Of a stretch of 64,000 bases of DNA, positions 47,307-58,849 are shown piece by piece. The stretch's first letter is position 1; every line of letters starts with the position of its first letter. The stretch is from Acanthacorydalis orientalis. Taxonomy: Eukaryota > Arthropoda > Insecta > Megaloptera > Corydalidae. The stretch covers positions 30,532,708-30,596,707 of the forward strand of contig CM068314.1 in assembly GCA_034766995.1 (NCBI GenBank), written 5' to 3'. The position numbers and the translations under genes were made by a program. Below the pieces are notes generated by a model. It saw only the letters and a program-made list of their open reading frames with translations. It was not told the origin of the DNA and did no database searches.

Positions 47307-49070
47307 GCGATAATTCGACCATACTGTGTATTCAAGAATAACAGGTCTGTATGAAACCAGTAGAGATAAGGGGTGAAATAATAAACGGCAAGTGTTGCTT
47401 TTATACATAACTAATACGCATGATAAAATAGAAGAAAAGGGAGATAAACTTTCACTGCGAGAACAGTAGCGTTTAGAGGTACGTTATTTGAAATACATAA
47501 TAAACATTATTATTAATTTAAATAAATGCATATTTGTCCTATTATTATAAGAGTATTCAATAAATACTTAATAAAGTAATTTAATTAAAATTTAATTAAT
47601 CAATAAAAACAGTAATAATATCAAACAATTATTAACATAATAAAAAAATGTAATAAAACGTCTGTAAATAAATTAATAACAGTAGAAAAAATCATGTACT
47701 TATCCGTTATTAATAAAAACAATAAAAATGTATAACACATTTCTGTGCTGCGATTTTTAAATTGTATAAATCATTAAAATTATAGTTGTTTCTGTTTAGC
47801 TTAACATACTTATACATGTGAACAAACTTATCAGAGGATAAACAACTCATGACTAACATCTCACTAAGTAAAAATCAAAACTCTTGAACTCATTTTCATA
47901 AACAATCAAGATGAAAGTTACAATTTTAATCCTAATTGAAATCTATCTTAACAAATTAACGTGTAAACAGGGACAGATTAGGAGTAGTAACTGAAATTTA
48001 ATTCTCTAGAGATGCATTTTCGGCTAAATATGGCCAAAGTGAAAGATTAGATTAAAATCAAAATGCTAAATACTTTATAAACAGTCTCTACAGCTATATG
48101 AAATAAAAAAGTAAAAAATGTATATAACACGAGTTTAATAAACTGAAAAATAATAAGAGAAATAAGTTTTATAATCACTTCATACAAAGCACTTCAACCC
48201 TGTTTTCAAATTAATGAATAAAAAATATTTCTGCCAACTTTTCGGCTTAAACGTTTTCAGAAATATGAACTTTTACTTTTCCTGGAGAAAATACAAAATA
48301 TTTACAAAAACAGACTAGTTTCTCGGTTAAACTAATAACGTTTTAACATACATGTTTGCACATATTTATTTAAAAACATGTTATTAAAAATTTTCATTAA
48401 ATCGTAGTTGTAAAAGAAGTACAATAATTCTTTAAAAATCATAATGTATGATATAGAAATTTGACAAGTAGATTCGAACGGATTAAATAATAATTCCATA
48501 TTGTCTACAATTAATAATTAATTAATTTTTATAGATGTTAGAAACACACATACGGTAGACTAGACATTCTAATTCGACAACAAAAACGAATACTCAAAAC
48601 ACATATACAAAAAAATAAAAATAATATACAAGAATAAAATAATTACTTGTGTACAAAATTACAGTCTATAATATAAATTATATTCGATAAGAAAATTAAA
48701 TAAACAAATGTTCATTATTATCATAAATCTAAATTTCCGAACCTTTTAAAAATAGTTTCTTAAAAATTTAAAATTTTTACTATTACATTCGATTGATATC
48801 AAAAATAAATGATTCAAAAATTTCTAATATCTAATTTTTAAAATTTTCGACAAAAATAATTTCTCTTTGTTGGAAAACTTGAAAATGTATGCTCTTTCTT
48901 TGTTTTTAACCATTTTTTTCAAGTGTTTCCAATAAAAACAATACTACTTCGTAAGTATTTCAATTATATTTATATGTTTTATAGAAATACACCAACTTTT
49001 TATCTTATTTTAAAATACTAATTTCTATGAATTCAAAATTTTAAAAAGAAAAGTAAACTTACATGTATAA

Positions 49071-49073
<3 letters not shown>

Positions 49074-49133
<60 letters not shown>
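49074..49133. repeat. (TA)n microsatellite
   Basis: About 30 uninterrupted units. Confidence 0.97.
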
Positions 49134-49136
<3 letters not shown>

Positions 49137-49198
49137 AATATATTCATCTTGTTTATAAGGTCTTATTTGAATTTCTAAGATACGAGATTCGTGCATAT

Positions 49199-49247
49199 GT
49201 AGATTTATGTACATTTGTGTGCATCATGTAGATTCATGTACATTTGT
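49199..49247. repeat. Tandem duplication, 29-base period
   Basis: GTAGATTTATGTACATTTGT at 49,199 recurs at 49,228 with one mismatch. Confidence 0.8.
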
Positions 49248-49794
49248 AAGCGGCTGGTTCTTAGCTTTGAAGAAAAACATATGACATTAAAGAACGTCAC
49301 TAGTTTCTATTCTGAATACTAATTTGTTAAATATTCCATTTTCACTTATTTATTTTTCATTTTATTTTTTAGCTATTTTAACATAAAAATAATATATACA
49401 TCAACAGCAAGGTTAAAGCTCAAACTGAAAGTAAAATTCTATATACAATATATATACAACTTAAAAAGAATCTCTAAATCATGAAACAAAAATAATACAT
49501 TTACTTTATGTACACTATTCAGTTTTTTTAATAACCTGTATTAATAATCGAAAATCCAATAAAATTTTACGGATTTCTATTTATTTGATTATTTTTCTGT
49601 TAAAAAAAATAAACATCGATAAGTAGTACATGTTTTATTAAACAATAGGTATGTATAATAATAAAATGATACTAAATTTTACATTTGGGAGCTTGGTAGG
49701 TAACAAACATTTCAATTTATTAGAATAATCTTGAATATTTTACCAAAAAAATATTTTAACGTTTTTTCTATAAATCATAACAAAAAATAAAAAA

Positions 49795-49839
49795 TTGATA
49801 TTTGCAATAAACAAACAAATTGTTTATTGCAAATATCAA
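49795..49839. repeat. Perfect 20-bp hairpin
   Basis: Left arm 49,795-49,814 (TTGATATTTGCAATAAACAA) and right arm 49,820-49,839 are exact complements around the five-base loop ACAAA. Perfect 20-base pairing is far beyond what composition alone would give at one place, though TA arrays are trivially self-complementary and this is not one. Confidence 0.95.
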
Positions 49840-50772
49840 AAAACGACATAATTTTTCAATTAACCATTTATATTATTTACTATCTTTATTAGTAAATTTA
49901 ATATGCCTACTGCAAATCCCGATTGCGTGCAATAAAATACAATACGATTTCATGCAACAAAAGAAAATAATATAGTAAACATAATTCTTTACATTTGTAC
50001 TTGTTCTTCTAACAATTTCATTTCATTGTATTATTACCTACTCTAATAACTATAAAGTCGCGTAAATGTTCAGAATTAGCACTGAAATGTAAAAAGATTT
50101 CGAAGTTTCATGTTCTTGAATCAAAATATTAATATTATTCATGACAAGCATACATTTAAATGAACGAAATAAGCCAGAAATCTTGGAAATATTTACTGAT
50201 TATGCGTTTTACTCTAACAATCTGAATTAGCATACAAAAATACAACGTAAGAGAATACATTTGATTATCAATTTGTAACTTTTTTTAAATGGCATGCAGT
50301 TAAATGTGATGACATTGCTTCACTAAATAGTTCTAATAATCATTTTTAAGAGTTTATTTTACTCGCGAGTAGTTATTTAAACGAGACTTTGTTGTCATTA
50401 TACTACAGTGACAACTAAAAGACATGTTATCAATGACCAATTTATCTTTCATATGAAAACTAAATTAATAAATAACATTGAATCAATAATCGTGCCAAAC
50501 GACAGACAAGAGTCATCAAGTGAATAATTTATTTTTGTTCGCCTGTAAAATATTCCATTCATAAATAGTAATTTCTGGATACTTTAATTTTTATTTTATA
50601 CCTCTCTATTATATACAAATTACCGTTTGTTTCCATATTTTCAATTGTAACAAACGCCTACAACTTTCTAGTCTTTAAATATTTTTTCAGTTTTTTAATT
50701 TGTTTAAAAAAATAATTCCGAAAAGAAATAATATTATTACTTTCAATGTAACTTTTATAATAGAAAATTATA

Positions 50773-50776
<4 letters not shown>

Positions 50777-50822
<46 letters not shown>
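50777..50822. repeat. (TA)n microsatellite
   Basis: About 23 uninterrupted units. Confidence 0.97.
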
Positions 50823-50826
<4 letters not shown>

Positions 50827-52084
50827 TATTTCAATAAAAAAAATATTCGAAATACACGTATCTTTATTCTCAAATAAAAATGCAATTACATACACTAAAA
50901 AATGTCATCTTATCTGTTTATTTTTTTTTTAATACTTTATTTACAAATTGTCAAATACGTTTTCGAACATACGATACAGTGAACCATAAATGTATAAGAT
51001 TTATTTTAATGCCTAGAATGATATCGTAGTCATCAATTACTTTTTCAATTTTATATCTAATATAAAATAGTTTCTCCTTATTTGTACAACCACTAAATAA
51101 ATTCAACACAAAACTTGTGGAGCATATTAGGGAAACACAATATTAAATGTTATTTAAGAAATAATATTTTCAATGAAAATAAAACACGAAATACAGATAT
51201 ACATCGAGATAACAAGTATAAAACCTAATACGTGTAATTATTATTATTCTTTACTCATTCGTTTTCAATACACATCGAATACAATACAAACAAAAAAAAA
51301 ACTCTCCATCATACATGAAACAATCTACAATTTTTATTTATAGACAGTTAAACACATATGGAAATAAGTCAAAAATTTACATTCTTTTATCTTCAGTAAT
51401 CTCCTCTTGCAGTTCGATAGATTTTTACAAATTTTTGTTGATCTTTCATCAACGAATACTTTCAATACAATTGTTCAATTTCAATAATTCTTTAATATAA
51501 CATTTTCGATAATTAAGTGCAGTTGCAGGTCTTTAAAGATATTTTTTTAAAAAACAACAGCATTTTTTTCTAATATTAATAACTGCGAATTCAGTTTATG
51601 TAACAATTTCACAACATTTTTATCTCCCTTAAAGTTGAAATTAAATACACTCCTTTTCTATAAATACGAAATTGACAGACATGTAATATATGATATTTTT
51701 ATTTAATTGTATACTTTGGTAACATATAACCTACCTAAAACTAACAACTATTATTACAACTATTTCATAATATATGATTATTACAAATACTATAAAAATA
51801 TAAAATTATTTTAAGTGAATTTTTCTTAAAAACATACATAAACAGGTATAATATCATAAAGATTTCAAGGACAATTTGAATTTCAGTAAAGGGAGAAATA
51901 TAATAGAACCCATTGAATGATTTATTCTAAATTACAGTTAGAATACAAAATCATTATTATTTACATTCTTTTGTTATACTGGCACTCATACGAAAAAATA
52001 ACCAAAGAGCTTTTATTTCAAATGGCGCCAATTCAAAACCGAGCTTGTAACAATGCTCACCGTTTTCATCATATCCATTTTCTA

Positions 52085-52105
52085 ATATATGTATGTATGT
52101 ATGTA

Positions 52106-52144
<39 letters not shown>
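52085..52144. repeat. (TGTA)n(TA)n microsatellite
   Basis: TATG steps, one GTG step, then about 13 TA units. Confidence 0.96.
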
Positions 52145-52147
<3 letters not shown>

Positions 52148-52212
52148 ATATTCAAATATTAAAGCATATACACTGATGTACAAATATCCACAGAGTGCAC
52201 ACAGAAGTGATC

Positions 52213-52214
<2 letters not shown>

Positions 52215-52279
<65 letters not shown>
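52215..52279. repeat. (TA)n(TG)n(TA)n microsatellite
   Basis: About 18 TA, 9 TG and 6 TA units. Confidence 0.97.
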
Positions 52280-52280
<1 letters not shown>

Positions 52281-52827
52281 ACTAAAATTGATTTCCAAAC
52301 AAACTGAAATCAGTCAATTGATCAACTATTATTTAAAAAATCATATACATACGTGTGTGTATTCATGTACACATATTTATGTAGTAATAAAGAATTAAAT
52401 AAACTACAACTTTTTGAAATCGACATTAACTGACAGCACACAACTAAATTAGACTTCTACAGATTTTTTACACATCCAAGTCCTTCAAAAACATCTAAAG
52501 TTATTTCTCTCTATGGCAATTTACAGAATTTATAACTGACGTACAATCTACAGTACAATCCCAAATTCAAATTATTCAAAAATAAATACTAAAAAAACTT
52601 CTAAATAATATGAAAATATTTAAAAAAAAATACAATTCTATTTAAATAATAAATCAATGCACTCAGAACCAAAAACGAGTGTATCTTTAAATTAATGAAA
52701 AATGCCAATCGAAAATAATCTAAACCACTCTATATAAAATCTAATAATAAACAGCCAATCTAAAAAAAATCTCCACCCACACACATTCCATCAAACAAAA
52801 CAAACAAAATTATAAAATCACAGATGG

Positions 52828-52829
<2 letters not shown>

Positions 52830-52879
<50 letters not shown>
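52830..52879. repeat. (TA)n microsatellite
   Basis: About 24 uninterrupted units. Confidence 0.97.
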
Positions 52880-52881
<2 letters not shown>

Positions 52882-53047
52882 AAAAATAACAATGAATATC
52901 CAACAATGTGAATACTGATGAATCCCTGAACCTGACATAGATCCTGCCTTCAAGGAAAATAAAATGCATCTATTTATAACGTGGTCAGACATATATACCA
53001 TATAAACACAACGTCTATATATGTGTGTGCATACGTGTATATAAAAA

Positions 53048-53058
53048 TATATATACAA

Positions 53059-53148
<90 letters not shown>

Positions 53149-53162
53149 GTATGTATGTATAT
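53048..53162. repeat. Long (TA)n(GTAT)n microsatellite
   Basis: More than 40 TA units, one of the longest arrays in the window, ending in GTAC/GTAT steps. Confidence 0.97.
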
Positions 53163-53879
53163 TATGTATATTCTGTTCGAGAAGTTACTGTACACTGTAG
53201 ATACACTTTCTAACACTACAAATCTCGCAGCAACACATGGAAAATAAACAGACCACGAAGACAAATGAATTCCAACATGGCAGTGCGTTGTATTTGTACA
53301 TTTTTGTTTGAATTAATAAATCGAAACGCTTAAAAATACATGTACATATCATAAAGAACACAGACAGAACAAATATTCATATATATAATCAAGCCACTTA
53401 CATTATTCGTTAATGAGTGATATACTCTAAAAAGGAACAACATCGACTGAAATAATCCGTTCTGTTGTCATTCAAATTGAATAATTAATATCCGGTGGGA
53501 GTAATATTTAAATGCACATAGTGTCTAACACATTTCATTTATATAAAACGAAAACTCCAACATGTAGATAATAATATATGTATGTTTATTTAGTATATGT
53601 ATTATAAATTAGCACAAACACTGGTTTTCTCACATAATATGAACATTAATTTCTTATATTTTTTATGTTGTTTAGAAAAAACAATGTTTTATCGACACGT
53701 TAAAAATTCAACAATCGTATACGAAATACGGTAAAATTATCCTTAATCCAATTCAGTTTACAAATGTGAACATGTAGCTTCAAAATGATCGCTCACGATC
53801 TACACTGTACCGTAGTCACACTGAAACTAAACTATCTCTGACCGGTTTGTGATGTCTGCTTTGCTCTGGCCTTATGCTA

Positions 53880-54200
53880 TGTTTGTGTTATTTTGTCGTG
53901 ATGCAAAGGAGAGAGTGAGACGGATTGTGGGAGGACGACTGTATTATGTACATATATGTGTTGAAGTGTGCAAGCGTATATATGCGCATGTGTGTGTAAA
54001 CACACAGTAGTGAATGTGTGAGTTGAGTCGTATATACGGTTACGTGAATGTGTTTGTGTGTTCGGTGCTTATGGACGATGGCGGCGATCGAGGAAACAGG
54101 CGGGGTTCTGTGAATGCATGGCGTGTAGTTTGCGCATGGCATTTACAGCCCGTCGCATGTACACTCCGACGCGGCGGTAACAATTGAAACGTGTGCCTGT
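53880..54200. promoter_or_regulatory. CpG-rich island, possible promoter or first exon
   Basis: A TG-rich left half passes into a GC- and CpG-rich core at 54,060-54,180. On the plus strand, ATGGACGATGGCGGCGATCG opens two short overlapping frames (MDDGGDRGNRRG..., MAAIEETGGVL). Minus frames of 84-85 codons cross the same DNA but are His/Thr-rich translations of TG repeats. A TATAAAA string lies at about 54,208 on plus. Which strand, if any, is transcribed cannot be decided from sequence alone. Confidence 0.35.
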
Positions 54201-54204
54201 AATA

Positions 54205-55401
54205 TGTATAAAACAGTAAAATACGAATTGATTTTTTTATAATCAAAAATAATTGAAAATATTTCAATCGCGACAGTCTCAGTATATTTTCATGCATATA
54301 GCTGATTTACTTTTTTAAATTTCCAAGAAAACGAACTCAATTTCTATATGATCAACGTACAATACGAAATAGAATATCTGGTATTAAAAGATAAACATTA
54401 CATGATAAAATGATGTTTGTGTGTTGTTTTTTAATACATCCTACTATCAAATAATAATATTTAAACAAATTAAAATCATTTTGTTTATTCTGTAATAAGA
54501 ATGCACTTACTAGTAACTAGTTTTTTTGTAGATAATGTTGTTTTTTTTTGTTACGAGAAATTTTTACAAATTCTATAATTTAAAAATAGAAAATAATGTA
54601 ACAGTAGATACAAAAACGTCAGATACATTGATATAAGATAATAAAAAAGTTTACAGGATATTATTATACATAAAGAATAACAAAACATGACTGTTTGGCA
54701 GAATGAAAATCGATTCCATTCAAAAGCACTTCTTTCATTTAAGAAAAATTGTGTCGTTTACATCAATCATAAACGTGCAAAGAAATACAAAAAAAACATT
54801 TTTGGCATATTTATTTTTTTAATAAATTATAACTAATCATAAAACAAAACTATTAAAATTTAGTACTGCAATTAAACTTATTTTTGCAGGTAAAATAACA
54901 ACATTTTCTTCATAATGTCCTTCTACATATATGTGCTCTTAGAATGTTGATACTGCCGTCGAAATACGAATGAGCATCTCAAAATAATTTTAGAAAATTC
55001 AAATGAAACACGGATTTTGAATACCATAACGAATAAAAATATTTATGTTAGCGTTTACAAAAGGTGATAAAAGAATTATAGAATAGATAGGTAAATATAT
55101 AGAAGTTATTGAACTAATAGGAAACAAGTGTGAATCGGAAGTTAATATGAAATATTGTAAGCATAATAGACAAAAAACGTGAAAAACAGAAATTGTTGAC
55201 TGCAAGTCAAAATAGACAAAAAAAAACTTCAGAAAAAGCAATGAGTATGTGACATATGTATATTACTAAATGTTTTAAAAATGTTTAACAGGGAGAAGCA
55301 GCGGGTTATTCAATTTGGAATAAATTATGCTAGATTTTCATCCACCAATAAATCGTCAAAATTTTACAATTGTATATATATATATATACACACACATACA
55401 T

Positions 55402-55470
<69 letters not shown>

Positions 55471-55910
55471 TATTTTCAAATGCATATATTTATATACACT
55501 TTTTCAAAACAAATATAATCAATTTTGAAATTATTTCGGTCAAAATTGAGAAACATTATCCTTTCATTACAAAATATCAATTTTTTATAACGTCCTTTTA
55601 CCGGTATTAAATATTTACTAACCCGACCGTCCTGTTCAGTCGAATTTCATTCCTCCAAAGTTTGAACTGAACTTATAATAAAAACAGTTATAACTTGCCT
55701 TCCTCTTTATATATATTGCAAGGACAGATCTAACTTCTAACTTCAAGAGGTATAGGGAGTGACAGATATTAAAAAATGCATAGATATATATTTTATTCCC
55801 TTTTAAGTGTAAATGAATGCACAGTTGCATTTAAAATTTATTTATAATTATTTAAAAGCATTAGTATCTATAAGAATATTTTCGTTTTAATATAAAAATA
55901 AGAAATTTGA
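54205..55910. other. AT-rich DNA, no gene seen
   Basis: One compound microsatellite, a short variant of the dispersed motif at 54.95 kb, and a slightly GC-richer patch at 55.58-55.76 kb with no frame. Confidence 0.55.
55371..55467. repeat. TA/CA/TA compound microsatellite
   Basis: About six TA, CA and CATA steps, then about 28 TA units. Confidence 0.97.
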
Positions 55911-55915
55911 GTAAA

Positions 55916-56470
55916 TTAGGTTGTAAGGTAAATAATTGCGGTTTTCGTTTTTTGAATTTGAATTTTATTTTTTTTCAATGAAAATGTTATTTAATCGTGT
56001 TCATGTTAATATCATTTTAAAGTGCATCTTTCTGTCTGTATTTTGGTAACATCGATTTTCGTTTTATTATTAAATTTGCTTCAAATTGGACTATTGTACT
56101 AAAGATCGAAAAGAAGCAAATAAGAGAACATTTTTTGTATGAGTTCGAAACGGGCAGTAAAGCAACAGAACTGCTTGTAAACTAAATGATACTTTTGATG
56201 TGGGTATTATTAAGAAATGTACAGTAAAATGGTGGTTTCAAAAATTTCCTGCCGGGGACGAGAGCCTTGAAGATTAAGAAAGTCGCTGGCGTCCTTCTTT
56301 AATACGTAACGACTAACTGAAGACGTTAGTTGAATCAGAACCACGCACAACAATTCAAGAGCTTCCAGAAAATGTAGACGTTAGTCATCCAACAGTTCTG
56401 GGCCACTTAAATTAAAAAATGTATATGAATTTGAACGTCATAAACGACAATTATTTTTCTACCAACCTAA
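55916..56470 (+). mobile_element. Mariner deletion derivative (family A)
   Basis: The 5' terminal repeat at 55,916-55,945 (TTAGGTTGTAAGG... ATTGCGGTTTT) has the TTAGGTTGG...ATTGCGGTTTT form typical of Hsmar1/SETMAR-type mariners. The 3' terminal repeat (ACAATTATTTTTCTACCAACC, then TAA, ending 56,470) is its imperfect complement. TA follows at 56,471-56,472. The element is 555 bases instead of about 1.3 kb: the N-terminal part of the gene is kept and everything from just after the DNA-binding domain to the 3' terminus is lost. Confidence 0.85.
56105..56415 (+). pseudogene. Mariner transposase N-terminal fragment
   Basis: The translation opens EKKQIREHFLYEFETGSKAT (the start codon has become ATC). 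After a frame shift it continues with VKWWFQKFPAGDESLED, WRPS, LKTLVESEPRTTIQELPENV and VSHPTVLGHLN. These are the paired helix-turn-helix region and the GDESLED-type linker of mariner transposases, about 105 of some 345 residues. Three in-frame stops and at least one frame shift are present. The D,D34D catalytic domain is missing. Confidence 0.85.
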
Positions 56471-56474
56471 TATA

Positions 56475-57341
56475 TTTTTTTCATTGAAAAAATTCTCTTT
56501 CTATATTTTCCTCCTCCGATCCATCACATGCATATATATATAAAGAATATTTCATAAATATATTTTAAATTTTGTAAAGAAGTAATTACAGTCTCATGCA
56601 AACCAATAAAGTAGTATAAACATATATTTAATTTTAATTTTATAATGAGAATTAAAAACATATTGTCAGTAAAGTAACTGTTCAATAATTAAAATTCTAT
56701 TATTTAGTTTTTCGAGTATTGTTTCTACATAAATAATAAATTCGTTATTGAAAAAATACTACTCATTGATAAAATACTACAATGATTAAAGTGCGATATG
56801 TTTTTTGCTGATATTGAATCAATCACTAATGAAATTCGTAAAAATAGGACTTATACTATTTTTGTGGGTTACGCCATCACGTTTTTTTAATGTTTTTTTT
56901 TCGAAAAAATATATAAATATAATTTAATGAAAACATGGTTCATACGTAAAAGTTCGATTTATATGTGAATAACTGAAATTTTTAATTCCGTAATAAAACA
57001 AAATTTAAAATAAAACCATGTTTGATTTTTTTCACTGTTTTTTACATTGTTAAATAATCTTTTTTCTGAAAAAAAATTATATCTTCTATACACAGTGTAT
57101 TAAACATAGACATGTAATTATTCTAGTAGATAGTATTGGTCTCAAACATTTCTTATCATTAAAGTGGATAAATAAGTTAGTACTTGATTTTTATTGAAAT
57201 ACTTTACACAAAAGTTTATATTGAATTGTTACTTCAAACACTCTAAAATTAAACATGAACAATTCCATATTTTTTTAAGGATTTTATATATTTTCCTTTT
57301 CTTGTTCACTTATCTTTCATTTACTGAAAACATTTGTGATC

Positions 57342-57397
<56 letters not shown>

Positions 57398-57820
57398 ACG
57401 CATGTGTGTTTGTATGTGTTTGTGTTTACGTGGGTGGGTGTGTATACATATATAAGATCTTTTGCTTCGCTCGAAAATATAAATACAATAATTTTATTTC
57501 ATTCTGATTTATAGGTTGTTTAACGTTTAAATAATAATTTATTAATTCAAGAAAAAGATTTGGAAACAAACAAAAGGAACTTTCAAAAAAAAAACTAGAA
57601 ATTATAGAAACTAATATGCAATTTGCAATTATAAATACAATGGAAATTTGAATAATGCACGATCTTCGACGTTAAAACCACTCCTATCTGAAATATATTT
57701 AAAATGTGATACAAAACAGAATGGTTGTTAAATATTAAACATACATAGCCTCTGGAAGAATCAAAATTATATAAATATACATATATATATATTTATATAT
57801 ATATATATATATATATATGT
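56475..57820. other. AT-rich DNA, no gene seen
   Basis: One TA array with a TG-rich right flank and no coding signal. Confidence 0.6.
57343..57393. repeat. (TA)n microsatellite with TG-rich right flank
   Basis: About 24 TA units; TG, TTTG and GGGTG steps continue to about 57,447. Confidence 0.96.
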
Positions 57821-57830
57821 GCGTATGTAT
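57773..57830. repeat. Imperfect (TA)n/(GTAT)n microsatellite
   Basis: Two TA runs separated by ATTTA, ending in GTGCGTATG steps. Confidence 0.95.
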
Positions 57831-57834
57831 GTAA

Positions 57835-58405
57835 ATGCGTATGTACCCTGAGTACTGTATATTAGATAGAGTACAGTGCAGATAAACGTTATTTGCGTAG
57901 CAAAGTATACGGATATTATATCAGAAACGTCGTGTCATTTAAAGAGGAATGTAAATATGCAAGTATGGCGTTGAATCGTGTGAAGATATTTATTGAAAAC
58001 ACATTTGTGTCTTGAATGAGTTTGTGGAATCGATTTAAATTCAGTCGCGCGTCCTGTACGCCAGTCGATAGCCATCAACAGACGCTATGACTAGCATACG
58101 ACATCAAGCAAGAGTGTTAGAAACGTACTACACTCCACGAGGCAGACAATAACGCTGTAGCAATTCTGGTCGCTCACAGAGGACATGGTAACATAATCTT
58201 ATTCGTGTCGGAGACGAAGATGATGTTGTACATCGGATAATCATTCGGTATTTCCGAGATATTATAATACAATCGACGAAGACTTTTAGTAAGTTAGGAT
58301 TCGGTTGAACTTTGTAATGTAACTGTTATAGAATATTGTTTTGTGTTCATTTATTACGAAAGTCTCGTTGTGTTATGAAGCAGTTTAATGTTATGAAATA
58401 AAGGA
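57835..58405 (+). other. GC-richer, transcript-like block, possible ncRNA or solo LTR
   Basis: About 570 bases of complex sequence with many CpGs in the middle (58,040-58,260) and no long frame. An AATAAA at 58,397-58,402 is positioned like a polyadenylation signal at the right end. A non-coding RNA 3' exon or a solo long terminal repeat would fit. No direct repeat, primer-binding site or paired copy was found. Confidence 0.25.
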
Positions 58406-58409
58406 AGAA

Positions 58410-58845
58410 GCATTTAAAAATGAGCTATTATTTAAATTTTTGTAAAGATTCTCAGAAATTGTATGCAGTTTTATGAATATCGAATGATTTTATAAATAAA
58501 TTGACATAGTTTCTCTCACTATCTCACTATCCGTATACTAAAAAAAAGTTTTTTTTAAAAAAAATGTATGATAATTTATTATTTTAATAATGGCATGTAC
58601 TCATAAACTGACATTTATCAAATACAATTTCCTAATATATGAATAATGCTTTAAATTAAAAATAATTTTTTTCTCTACTGAAAAGCTCTGATTTACAAAG
58701 TAAAAAATGTTTTATTTTATGCATACACATACACCCATACCTGTATTCAACGAACCATCAAACCGCCCACCCATTCATACACATGCCTATGTGCTTATGT
58801 ATGTAATCATTAATTAATAAGATTTTTTACAAAAAAATATCTAAA
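58410..58845. other. AT-rich DNA, no gene seen
   Basis: Plain A/T-rich sequence up to the mariner-like element. Confidence 0.6.
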
Positions 58846-58849
58846 ACTA

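Larger units (their letters stand above)
47110..49790. other. AT-rich DNA, no gene seen
   Basis: Very A/T-rich with two TA arrays; no frames or motifs of note other than the short duplication at 49.2 kb. Confidence 0.6.
49845..53870. other. AT-rich DNA with TA arrays, no gene seen
   Basis: Five microsatellite blocks; frames that look long are translations of these arrays. Confidence 0.6.

Noticed and set aside
48465..48490. Minus-strand GTTCGAATC, a T-arm-like string
   Set aside because: Upstream sequence is plain AT-rich with no D arm or A box.
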